DNA of 64,000 bases from Alteromonas sp. BMJM2. GTDB lineage: Bacteria; Pseudomonadota; Gammaproteobacteria; Enterobacterales; Alteromonadaceae. Shown in pieces: positions 1 to 8,029 of this stretch. The notes under the pieces were generated by a model. That model was given only the letters and a program-made list of their open reading frames with translations, had not been told where the DNA came from and ran no database searches. How positions within the stretch are numbered: position 1 is the first letter of the stretch; each line of letters begins with the position of its first letter. Made by a program: the position numbers and the translations under genes. The stretch lies in NCBI RefSeq assembly GCF_027257845.1, contig NZ_JAPVOT010000003.1:1-64000 (forward strand). The letters run 5' to 3'.

Positions 1-70
1 AAATATATCGAATTATGAATCGTCGTATAGACACTCTTAACGAGTACCCACACAGATTGTCTTGTCTAAA

Positions 71-83
71 TTGTTAAAGAACG
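71..83 (-). promoter_or_regulatory. boxA antitermination element of an rRNA leader
   Basis: Read on the minus strand this is CGTTCTTTAACAA, close to the rRNA boxA consensus TGCTCTTTAACAA. It is followed by a segment like the E. coli pre-16S leader (…GACAATCTGTGTGGG…). This places a 16S rRNA gene just beyond the left edge, transcribed leftwards. The 16S gene itself is not in the window, so the identification rests on the leader alone. Confidence 0.8.
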
Positions 84-152
84 TGGTTGCTAGTGCAACC
101 TCACCGTAAGCCGTTGCTTCTTGGTGACTCACTCCGTTTGAGTGAGGTGCGC

Positions 153-180
153 ATTATACGCTGGAAGTTTTCGCTGTCAA
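153..180 (-). promoter_or_regulatory. rRNA operon promoter, proximal
   Basis: On the minus strand there is a perfect -35 TTGACA (175-180) and a perfect -10 TATAAT (153-158) separated by 16 bp. A GCGC-type discriminator follows and an AT-rich stretch lies upstream. The GC-rich discriminator is typical of stringently controlled rRNA promoters. It lies about 70 bp upstream of boxA and reads out of the left end. Confidence 0.8.
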
Positions 181-304
181 CACTTTTTGAAAATTTATTT
201 TCTAAAGCGTTTCTTCTTAACTCCCGTCTTTACTGGCCTATAAAGGTAGTAGAGACTTACTTCAGGAGGGTTGCTGTTTTGCTTTTCCCCCGAAGCGGAT
301 GCGC

Positions 305-332
305 ATTTTAGGGAAATGAGCGCTCACGTCAA
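305..332 (-). promoter_or_regulatory. rRNA operon promoter, distal
   Basis: On the minus strand there is -35 TTGACG (327-332), a 16-bp spacer and -10 TAAAAT (305-310), followed by GCGC. A run of A/T at about 333-365 upstream could act as an UP element. With the promoter at 153-180 it forms a tandem pair like P1/P2 of other gammaproteobacterial rRNA operons. The stretch from here to position 537 has no gene; it presumably also holds the promoter of the dehydrogenase gene, but I cannot place that one firmly. Confidence 0.65.
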
Positions 333-537
333 CAAGTATTTTAAAAAAACTGTTATTTTTTGCTTTTTTGAGTAATCTTCGAACAAAACGTATTCTTATT
401 GTGCAAATTCATCCAATTCTTCATTTAACTAGCATTATTGAGTGGTTGTCGGCACGTATAAGCGCAACTAATTTGTATATAACGCTATCTGCTATACATT
501 ATTAATGATATCCAACATCAAAGAGTAACAAGAACAT

Positions 538-1686
538 ATGAAGGTTTCTGAATTTAAAACAGCTGGCAAGCTCATTACGGGCGCTGGTGCTATTACTGCA
601 CTTGCTACTGAAATTAATCGACTATCGATTACATCAGTCGTAGTTGTAACAGATAGAGGTGTATCTCAAGCTGGATTATTCGATTTGTTACTTGCGAAAT
701 TACCCTATGCACCGACATTAGTTATCGATGATATTCCCGCCGAACCTGAAGTTACTATCATAGAAGATAAAGTGCGCCAACTTCGCGCTACAAATGTTGA
801 TGGTGTAATTGCGTTAGGTGGCGGAAGTGCTATCGATGCGGCAAAGGTATTGGCAGCAACATACGATTATAAAGGTAGTATCGCTGATTTATTCGGTGAA
901 AACCTGATAAAGGAAAGGACGCTTCCACTCATTGTACTGCCAACAACTGCAGGTACCGGTTCGGAAGTGACTAACATTGCCATACTTGCCGACCCATTCG
1001 AAAAGGTTAAGAAAGGGATTGTTAGTCACTGCTTGTTACCTGATGTAGCCATAGTAGCACCAGAGCTCACGCTTTCATGCCCCAAAACTATTACTGCTGC
1101 AAGTGGAGTTGATGCCTTTGTTCACGCTTTAGAAGCATTTATTTCAGTAAACGCTAGCCCCATCACTGACGCGCTCGCCGAAAAGGCGATGGCATTGATA
1201 TTTCACTCCTTACCGCATGCGTACAGAAATGGTGAAAATCTTGTGGCTAGGGAGCAAATGGCTACGGGTAGTTTAATGGCCGGCCTTGCATTTGGAAATG
1301 CGGGCGTTGGAGCGGTTCACGCTTTAGCTTATCCGTTAGGTGGTCGGTTTCACTTGTCACACGGCATGAGCAATGCGGTTATGTTACCTCACGTGCTGCG
1401 AGCAAATGCACCGTTTTGCGCCGACAAGCTATTTGCCGCATCACTGTTGCTTAAGCTTTGCCCGCCGGATAGTAAGAAAGATTTTGCGATTACTACTTTA
1501 CTAAACGCAGTAGAGCAACTCTGTAGTGATGTAGGCATACCTCAAACCCTAAGAGAATTTGATATTCCAGAGGACGCCATTCCTCAGTTAGCTGAAGATG
1601 CAAGCAAAGTAACCCGATTACTGCGTAATAATCCAAAGCAACTGAGTGTTGAAGATATTGAGGACATCTATCGCAAGGCTTATTAA
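538..1686 (+). CDS. iron-containing alcohol dehydrogenase
   Basis: A 382-residue member of the group III (iron-type) alcohol dehydrogenase family, which oxidises or reduces alcohols/aldehydes with NAD(P). Visible signatures are the nucleotide-binding GGGSAIDAAK loop near residues 93-102 and the TTAGTGSEVT segment near 139-148. Four metal ligands fit the family spacing: D192 and H196 in GVDAFVHALEAF, H261 in GAVHALAYP and H275 in HLSHGMSN. Length is normal for the family. The start is an ATG preceded by a purine-rich AAGAG. The gene stands alone, downstream of the divergent rRNA promoters. The substrate cannot be told from sequence; related enzymes act on butanol, lactaldehyde, 4-hydroxybutyrate or maleylacetate. 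Confidence 0.9.
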   Translation: MKVSEFKTAGKLITGAGAITALATEINRLSITSVVVVTDRGVSQAGLFDLLLAKLPYAPTLVIDDIPAEPEVTIIEDKVRQLRATNVDGVIALGGGSAIDAAKVLAATYDYKGSIADLFGENLIKERTLPLIVLPTTAGTGSEVTNIAILADPFEKVKKGIVSHCLLPDVAIVAPELTLSCPKTITAASGVDAFVHALEAFISVNASPITDALAEKAMALIFHSLPHAYRNGENLVAREQMATGSLMAGLAFGNAGVGAVHALAYPLGGRFHLSHGMSNAVMLPHVLRANAPFCADKLFAASLLLKLCPPDSKKDFAITTLLNAVEQLCSDVGIPQTLREFDIPEDAIPQLAEDASKVTRLLRNNPKQLSVEDIEDIYRKAY

Positions 1687-1855
1687 AGGTGGCTGATATG
1701 AGGCCACAGCTAAATGCTATTGCCTTTATAAGGCGCTAATACTTTTATAACGACTACTATATACGTAGAATTATAGCTTTAATTTAGTGAAGGGTACTTT
1801 TGGCATTCCAATGCTATTAGCTCACGATTAGCCTAATATAAAGTAGTAGATTTAC

Positions 1856-2179
1856 ATGAATGAATTATTCAGCGCGCTATCTCGTGCACTTAGCCCGTAT
1901 TATACAGAAATGAGTATTATGTTGATGGCGACTATATTGGTGGTCTATGGCGACATTATAAATGGCCATGTGAAACGTGTTTTGGCACCGTACCACTTTA
2001 CTATAAGAATAAGTCTATTTGTTGTGCTGTGTGCATTTGGTTACGGCGCACTCACCTTATACGGCGCGCCCTTTTTACAGCATGTTCTTGATTATGTTCC
2101 ATGGCAATATCAAGGTTCAGCGTATGTAGCCTCGTTTATGCTAATCGGCTTTTTAGCGGAGAGGCGGAGGTATATTTAA
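1856..2179 (+). CDS. DUF3392 family inner-membrane protein
   Basis: A 107-residue protein with three hydrophobic stretches (about residues 18-38, 49-70 and 85-102), so probably a small inner-membrane protein. Length and sequence style match the DUF3392 family, which is found in marine gammaproteobacteria and has no known function. It is convergent with the large hybrid kinase gene on its right (about 54 bp apart). The 169 bp upstream contain small inverted repeats (1689-1707 and 1721-1733) but no convincing terminator for the dehydrogenase. Confidence 0.75.
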   Translation: MNELFSALSRALSPYYTEMSIMLMATILVVYGDIINGHVKRVLAPYHFTIRISLFVVLCAFGYGALTLYGAPFLQHVLDYVPWQYQGSAYVASFMLIGFLAERRRYI

Positions 2180-2233
2180 CCTTTCCATCCGCTCCTTGTA
2201 AAATAGCTTTTGTAATATTCTTCCTTATTCATA

Positions 2234-5200
2234 TTACGAAATAGAACGGTTACCTCTTAGTTCGACGAACTTTTTAGGAGGAACACCCATAATTTTCTTA
2301 AAAGTAGTTGAGAAATACGCCGACGTCGCAAACCCCACGTCTAAGCATGCATTCAATATACTACTTCCTTCAAGCAGGATCGGTATTGACTTCTCTATAC
2401 GATAGCGAGACAGGAATTCGCTAAAGTTGTAGTCAAACAACTCCGCCATACGACGATTCAAACTTCGAGGACTTATCAGCAGAGCTTGTGCAGCTCGCTC
2501 CCTATCAAACTCTTCATCTTGATAATGGTTTTCAAGTACAGCAATAAAGTTAAGATAAAACGCCATATCTTTTTCAGTCTTAAATTCTGGAATATTTAAG
2601 CAGCCATACTTAAATGGTTCAGTCGTAACGTTGCCATCCGGCTTCACACTTGTATCTCTCAGTAGTATGAGATGTTCGACTCTCATCTCTATTTCTTGGT
2701 TTGAGCTTGGCTTCATCAAGTAATAATCTACTTTTATTTCTAAGGCGGCTTGTTCGATGGCAGCATCTGAACTCGCGGTAAGCATAAGAATAGGCGTTCC
2801 ACCTAATGAGTCGTGCTCTCTTATTTCCTTTGAAAGAGATAAACCATCGAACTTACCCATCATCTGATCACAAATCACTAGCGAAACTAAATGGGATCGC
2901 AACACTTCCAAAGCTTGCTTACCATTTTTTGCTACTAAACAACGGTACTTTGGCGATAAAAGGTTGAATAAGTAAGTTCTGAACTCCCTGCTGTCATCCA
3001 CGATAAGTAAGGTTTTCCTATCACCTTGCCAGTCTGTTACGTCTTTTATGCTTAATTGGGCGTTGATGTATTCAGTATCATCAATGGGAAACACCGTCGA
3101 GATTTTGGTACCTCCACCTTGTTTACTGTCTAGCAATATTTCGCCTTGATTTAATTCGACTAAATTTTTGACGATGGATAAACCTAACCCATCGCCTTTT
3201 TCATCACTGCTCAATCGGACAAAGCGTTCAAATACTCGGTCATGCTCTTCTTTCGCTATACCAGAGCCGTTGTCCGTTACGGTTAGTTTGAATGTTTTAG
3301 CTTCTATAGCGAATACTACCTTAATTGTACCTAGCTCAGGCGTATATTTAATCGCATTCTCAACGAGATTAACCACTATTTTTTCAAGGCTATCGTTTAT
3401 TAATGAGACCGTGCCATCCCCTTTTACTCGCATTTCTAAATTTTGTCGCTTCGCTTTAGCCAGTGGCTCTAGCGCATTAACAATATGGGCCATCTTCTCT
3501 GTAGTGTAGTTGGTAAAATAATCGGAGACAGCGGATGCTCTAGGACTATCCTTTTGCATTTGATCAACTAGCTGTTCCACCCGCTTCATGTTCAGTTGAA
3601 TGCTTTTTAATACACCATCGCTTTCTGTTGTTTTCTCGTTTACCTTAGATAACGTTCCTTGGATTATTTGAATAGGTGTTTTGAGCTCGTGAGTAATTTC
3701 ACTAATATGACGTTCTTTACTTTTGAGCATTTTTTCAAATTTTGACTCACCATCTGTTATTTCATATCGGGTGAGTTGGCGATACAGAGGAGTTTTCTTC
3801 CAGTTCTCAATCATTGGTTTCAAGTAGCCCACTCGCCATGAAATGAACAACAACATAAACAAAATAGCATAAAAGAGTAATGCAAACGGTGACAACCAAA
3901 TAGGAGGCGCAATATTGAATTGCAATGTAGCAATTCCGGTCAAGGAATTGGAACTCTTAACCCTAACTTGGACGAAATGATCTCCAAAACTTAAATCACT
4001 AAGCGATATCACCATATCTGCTTCAGCATGCGCTATCCAATCTCCCCCATCTCTATCAAACCTATATTCAAGTGTATGTGCTTCATTATATAAAAAGCTA
4101 TCAGATACGAAACCGATAGAAGCATTACTAAAGCTATTTGGAAATTTAAAAGAGTGTTTCTCTGGGAAATAAATTGTGTGGGAGTCCTCCCCATTGCTCC
4201 ACTCCACATGAGTGACTATCACATTGACGTTAGATAAATCTTTTTGGTGAAGCTGTTTCAAAAAAGGCTTTTCATCAATAATATATGAATACTTGTCTCC
4301 TAATATCAACAACCTTCCTCCCAAATCAACAACACCTTTATATTCAAAATCAATGTCGAATATTCCTTCTGTCTTTGTCAGCTTTATTGCTTCACTTCCG
4401 TCAGAGGGATAAACGAATAAACCCATGTTAGTTGCAATCCAAAGGTTGCCAGCGGTTGAGACAACACCACCTCGTATGAATCTCAGACCAAAATTATCAA
4501 AGTCGTCAAAATTTGAGATTTCTCCACTCTTCTTGCTTATGAGTTTGAGACCTGCCCCAGATGTACATAAGATAAAAAAGTCTACTTGTTCCAGTAGACA
4601 CTGTATCCCCTGCCACCTTGCTTCTTCTGATTTTATTTTCCTCCAGCTGAATTTTGATAGTTGAAAGTGAATATTATCGAATGCATCGAACGCAGCCAGC
4701 TCTCCACTTGAGAGTAGTGAACTCGAAACTAGAAATCGGGGGGCATCGAACTGATCAACAATCTCGTTCGAACTAACAGCATAATAATGCGCATTATTTC
4801 CATCATCGTAGTAAATATAATGTTGAGTTTCATTCACTCGAACTACATGACGATATGAACTAGAACAAAAACTTTCTCGAGAAGCTGACAAACTATGAGA
4901 AAAGACTCGCTCTTCATAACTTAAACACCCCTCCTCGTATTGGCTTGACCCAATGATCTTTGTCATTTCGCCAGATTGCTTTTCAAGCTCAAATACGCCA
5001 TTACTTGTTTTAACTAGAATTCGTTTTGGGTCTACGAAAACATCACGGATATTGTCGCGCAGTGAGATGCTATTGAAAGATACTAAGTTTATAGCTCTTT
5101 GAGAATCAGATAAGGTTAAAAGACCAAGTTGTGATGAGGCTATTATCAAGGAGCCTTGGGGCCCATCTACTACTTTCACAATTGTATTTATGGATTCGGA

Positions 5201-6100
5201 GCCAACGAGAGGATTCATGAATTGAGGCCGCTCTAATACACCTGCTTTGAATTGCCAGAGCGTTCCATCTGAAACCCATAACTCACCTTCTTTACTTTTA
5301 TTTATAAACTCGATGTTTTGAAGTGTATCTCTTTTAACTTGAACAAACCTTGAATTGCTTATTTCAGACTCAATGATGTAAAAGCCGCCATCACCACCCA
5401 AATAAATATTTCCATCAATCTCTCTTACAAAAGTAGCGTAGCTTAAAGCGGGTAAATCCTCGGATAACACAACCCTTTTAACTCGGTTGCTCAATGGAGA
5501 TATGGTTACAAAGCTATCTCTGGTTGCAATGATAAATTCATCACCAGATGAAGTATCGATTGAATATGCATCTTGTACAGTGATGGCGTTTATTTGACGA
5601 TTTACTGGAGAAGGTGTATTCGTTTCTTTATCTATTACGATTATGTTGTTAATAATCGAGAAGGCGATATGCCTATCTGTGATAGACAAGGACCATACCG
5701 ATTTAGACCAGCCATATTCCGAAAAGACTTTTTCCGCCTTTCTTGTCTGTAAATTTAGCTTAAATACGCCAACACCATATTCAATTATCCAAAGGTATTT
5801 ACCATCAAGATAAATGTCTGAAATTATTCCAGTTTCTGTTCCTTTAACATTAAATTGTAATTGTTGGGTTAGTGCACCTGCAATTTCGAAAACTCCATTT
5901 TCAGCAGCGATGTATACTTTGTCTAGATTGACTTCAACATCTCGAATAACTCCTGCAGGAGTTCCAGCAAAAACCGTTCGTCCCTCTAAACTCTCGGCAT
6001 ACACGTCATCTATAAAAAGAGAAAACGGGATAAAAAGCACTAAAATTGAGACAGCGCCCACCCGAAAGCCAATCATTGATAATAATGTCCTTATACACAT
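2234..6100 (-). CDS. hybrid two-component sensor kinase / AraC-type response regulator
   Basis: A 1288-residue one-protein phosphorelay. Domain order is: signal/anchor segment (1-35); a long periplasmic region of beta-propeller type repeats (about 40-650); a Y_Y_Y-type domain (about 680-735); one membrane span (about 737-757); HisKA with the HELKTP phospho-acceptor histidine (about 804); HATPase_c with NLVENAIKYTP, DNGSGIA and GDGLGLSIV; a receiver with VICDQMMG (phospho-Asp about 1079); and a C-terminal AraC HTH pair (about 1185-1288). This is the HTCS architecture best known from polysaccharide sensing in Bacteroidetes. All catalytic residues look intact. The gene is divergent from a 53-residue double-glycine peptide gene, with 74 bp between start codons, so the two may share control. 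No polysaccharide-degrading genes lie beside it. The ligand is unknown. Confidence 0.92.
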   Translation of the reverse strand: MCIRTLLSMIGFRVGAVSILVLFIPFSLFIDDVYAESLEGRTVFAGTPAGVIRDVEVNLDKVYIAAENGVFEIAGALTQQLQFNVKGTETGIISDIYLDGKYLWIIEYGVGVFKLNLQTRKAEKVFSEYGWSKSVWSLSITDRHIAFSIINNIIVIDKETNTPSPVNRQINAITVQDAYSIDTSSGDEFIIATRDSFVTISPLSNRVKRVVLSEDLPALSYATFVREIDGNIYLGGDGGFYIIESEISNSRFVQVKRDTLQNIEFINKSKEGELWVSDGTLWQFKAGVLERPQFMNPLVGSESINTIVKVVDGPQGSLIIASSQLGLLTLSDSQRAINLVSFNSISLRDNIRDVFVDPKRILVKTSNGVFELEKQSGEMTKIIGSSQYEEGCLSYEERVFSHSLSASRESFCSSSYRHVVRVNETQHYIYYDDGNNAHYYAVSSNEIVDQFDAPRFLVSSSLLSSGELAAFDAFDNIHFQLSKFSWRKIKSEEARWQGIQCLLEQVDFFILCTSGAGLKLISKKSGEISNFDDFDNFGLRFIRGGVVSTAGNLWIATNMGLFVYPSDGSEAIKLTKTEGIFDIDFEYKGVVDLGGRLLILGDKYSYIIDEKPFLKQLHQKDLSNVNVIVTHVEWSNGEDSHTIYFPEKHSFKFPNSFSNASIGFVSDSFLYNEAHTLEYRFDRDGGDWIAHAEADMVISLSDLSFGDHFVQVRVKSSNSLTGIATLQFNIAPPIWLSPFALLFYAILFMLLFISWRVGYLKPMIENWKKTPLYRQLTRYEITDGESKFEKMLKSKERHISEITHELKTPIQIIQGTLSKVNEKTTESDGVLKSIQLNMKRVEQLVDQMQKDSPRASAVSDYFTNYTTEKMAHIVNALEPLAKAKRQNLEMRVKGDGTVSLINDSLEKIVVNLVENAIKYTPELGTIKVVFAIEAKTFKLTVTDNGSGIAKEEHDRVFERFVRLSSDEKGDGLGLSIVKNLVELNQGEILLDSKQGGGTKISTVFPIDDTEYINAQLSIKDVTDWQGDRKTLLIVDDSREFRTYLFNLLSPKYRCLVAKNGKQALEVLRSHLVSLVICDQMMGKFDGLSLSKEIREHDSLGGTPILMLTASSDAAIEQAALEIKVDYYLMKPSSNQEIEMRVEHLILLRDTSVKPDGNVTTEPFKYGCLNIPEFKTEKDMAFYLNFIAVLENHYQDEEFDRERAAQALLISPRSLNRRMAELFDYNFSEFLSRYRIEKSIPILLEGSSILNACLDVGFATSAYFSTTFKKIMGVPPKKFVELRGNRSIS

Positions 6101-6174
6101 TTCCGTCTTCTCTTTTTAATTATTTAATCATCGCTGCTCAATCGAGCTTATTTAATTTTACAGAGGGAAAGATT

Positions 6175-6336
6175 ATGAATAACGAACATTTTTTAAACAA
6201 ACAAGAGCTAGATGCCAAAGACTATACTAAAGTATATGGCGGAGGAGGCTTTCTAATAGATGAGTTTGAACATTACACAATTTTACCTATAGGCCCCTTG
6301 AAGCCCAAGAAGCCTGAAATAAAAGCCACTATCTAA
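6175..6336 (+). CDS. small peptide with double-glycine-type leader (candidate secreted signal or bacteriocin-like peptide)
   Basis: A 53-residue ORF starts at ATG 6175 with a strong Shine-Dalgarno GAGGG at 6163-6167. Residues 12-23 read LDAKDYTKVYGG. This fits the class II bacteriocin/ComC leader pattern LSxxELxxIxGG at L-12, an acidic residue at -8, a large hydrophobic/aromatic residue at -7, V at -4 and GG at -2/-1. Cleavage after G23 would release a 30-residue peptide (residues 24-53) with a hydrophobic/acidic first half and a proline- and lysine-rich tail (GPLKPKKPEIK). The gene is divergent from the HTCS kinase and its 3' end overlaps the HAD gene by 4 bp. No C39-peptidase ABC transporter lies in the window. 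The leader match is direct; export and function are inference. Confidence 0.6.
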   Translation: MNNEHFLNKQELDAKDYTKVYGGGGFLIDEFEHYTILPIGPLKPKKPEIKATI

Positions 6337-6836
6337 ACCATCAACCACTGCATACCTGCATTCTCTGCAGCCTGCTGGTCGTAAATAAAGTCTCCTACGT
6401 ATAGGCAGTCTGCAGGTTGCAGCTGCCATTTTCTCGCGACCATAAGTAGCGCCGTTGGGTCGGGTTTTGCCGGTGCGTCTTCTCTCGTTAATACATAGTC
6501 TATAGGAATGTTGTTATTGGCTAGCTTAATAGCCGTTGCCTCTCGACAGTTTCGGGTCACAATAGCCATGGGCAGATTATGCTCTTTCGTCTTTTCTACC
6601 ATTTGCTGGCCAATACTTAGCCACTTCGCGTTTCGCGCATCTTCTAGCTCGTGTCGCAATATGGTGTTGTGCGCGTCAGCCTTTTTACGTTCGCAGCTTA
6701 TAGCGTCAACAAACGTAAGTATGTCTTCATCTAAAGGGCACCCAATGGTTTTCCGCATTATTGTAAAATCTAAACTCGACTCTACTAGTGTACCGTCTAG
6801 GTCGAATATAACGCCTTTAACACCATCTAAATTCAT
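6333..6836 (-). CDS. HAD family hydrolase (HAD-IA phosphatase-like)
   Basis: A 167-residue HAD-superfamily protein. Motif I is VIFDLDGTL near the N terminus, with both aspartates present. A motif II-like AIVTRN segment follows, then a conserved Lys in APAKPDP and motif IV in VGDFIYDQQAAENAG. This fits a small phosphoglycolate-phosphatase-like enzyme; the substrate cannot be told. I chose ATG 6836 over an in-frame TTG four codons upstream because GAGAG sits just ahead of it. It is convergent with the small peptide gene and overlaps its end by 4 bp. Confidence 0.8.
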   Translation of the reverse strand: MNLDGVKGVIFDLDGTLVESSLDFTIMRKTIGCPLDEDILTFVDAISCERKKADAHNTILRHELEDARNAKWLSIGQQMVEKTKEHNLPMAIVTRNCREATAIKLANNNIPIDYVLTREDAPAKPDPTALLMVARKWQLQPADCLYVGDFIYDQQAAENAGMQWLMV

Positions 6837-7025
6837 GTGCGCTCTCAAATAATAGATTAAAAAAATTTAGGTATGAATATGCCACTAACAACATACGCAT
6901 TCCGTTACGTTTAGATTAAAAACCTTCGCGATTACATGGATATTAAAGAACAGGCTTACCTATTCAGTCTCTTTGCATTAGCATAGCCGCTCTTTTTATT
7001 TATACCTCACACAGAAGGGTTATTC

Positions 7026-7910
7026 ATGGGTGTATTCGCAGCATTAGGTACTGCGCTTTGTTGGGCTATTGCCGCGCGTTTGTTCAGCGTTACTGGCAAT
7101 GCATTTTCGCCACTTACTATGAATTTTTGGAAAGGCTTAATTTCCATTGCTCTGCTTGGCGTTGTACTCGTTGTAGTGCAGCCTACCTTATCTTCCACGA
7201 ACGCCGTAATTTGGCTTCTTGTTAGTGGCTTTATTGGCATTGGTATTGGCGATACGTGTTTTTTCAAAGCGCTACAGAGCATTGGCGACAGCCAAGCTGT
7301 ACTTGTTGCTGAAACCCTCGCGCCATTATTCACTGCCCTATTCGCCATGGCCTTTATTGGCGAATGGATTACATGGCAGCAGTGGATAGGCGTGGCTGTA
7401 GTGCTCTTCTCGGTGGATATGGTTATTAAAACCCGAAAGCGTAATGCTACCCACGTGTTTGCAACTAGCGGCTATCTGTATGGTGTAGGAGCCGCGCTAT
7501 GTCAGTCTGTTGGCGCAGTGGTTAGTCGCGATATTTTAGGAAGCGGCGACGTTGATGCAGCAAGTGCAGCCTTTTTACGGCTTGTGGGCGGTATGGTGTT
7601 TGTTGTGCCCTTTATTGCCGTAACAAAAACTCGGTGGCTACCCGTTATTACTGAAGGCAAACGCGTATGGCCAGCCTTTGTTGTAGCAACATTACTTGGC
7701 ACAACAGCAGCAATTTATCTGCAGATGTTTGCGTTTGCCTACGCTAAAGCAGCTGTAGTACAAACTCTAATCGCTACCAGCGCATTAATGTCTCTTGGTG
7801 TTGCCTTTGTATTAGGAGAGAAAGCCACTAAAGCGACTTTATTGTGGTCGGTCATTGCTTTGGTGGGCGTTGGTATATTAGTAAGCTTTGGCGATAACAC
7901 CATTCATTAA
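7026..7910 (+). CDS. EamA/DMT family transporter
   Basis: A 294-residue, strongly hydrophobic protein with about ten membrane spans arranged as two EamA repeats (roughly 1-135 and 145-290). Characteristic features are GDTCFFKAL and AETLAPLFTALFA in the first repeat and a matching IATSALMSLGVAFVLGE in the second. It belongs to the drug/metabolite transporter superfamily of inner-membrane exporters of small metabolites. The start ATG has a good Shine-Dalgarno AGAAGGG at about 7012-7018. It stands alone; the substrate is unknown. Confidence 0.85.
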   Translation: MGVFAALGTALCWAIAARLFSVTGNAFSPLTMNFWKGLISIALLGVVLVVVQPTLSSTNAVIWLLVSGFIGIGIGDTCFFKALQSIGDSQAVLVAETLAPLFTALFAMAFIGEWITWQQWIGVAVVLFSVDMVIKTRKRNATHVFATSGYLYGVGAALCQSVGAVVSRDILGSGDVDAASAAFLRLVGGMVFVVPFIAVTKTRWLPVITEGKRVWPAFVVATLLGTTAAIYLQMFAFAYAKAAVVQTLIATSALMSLGVAFVLGEKATKATLLWSVIALVGVGILVSFGDNTIH

Positions 7911-7919
7911 CTTTCATTT

Positions 7920-7964
7920 CCCATAAGTCTTCTTTTTTGTGCTCGTAAAAAGTAGACTTATGGG
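7920..7964. repeat. intergenic inverted repeat
   Basis: CCCATAAGTCT (7920-7930) is exactly mirrored by AGACTTATGGG (7954-7964). An inner CTTTTT/AAAAAG pair further closes the 23-base loop. It lies just after the transporter stop codon. It may terminate transcription, but no T-run follows the right arm, so it could equally be a processing or stability element. Confidence 0.55.
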
Positions 7965-8029
7965 CACGTTGGGTGGTAGTTGTGGCGATAACTAGCTATG
8001 ATTGCTGAAAAAATTAGAAAAGAAACAAT

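Noticed and set aside
87..311. Rightward 74-residue ORF at the left end
   Set aside because: It overlies the opposite-strand rRNA promoters and leader and has no recognisable protein features.
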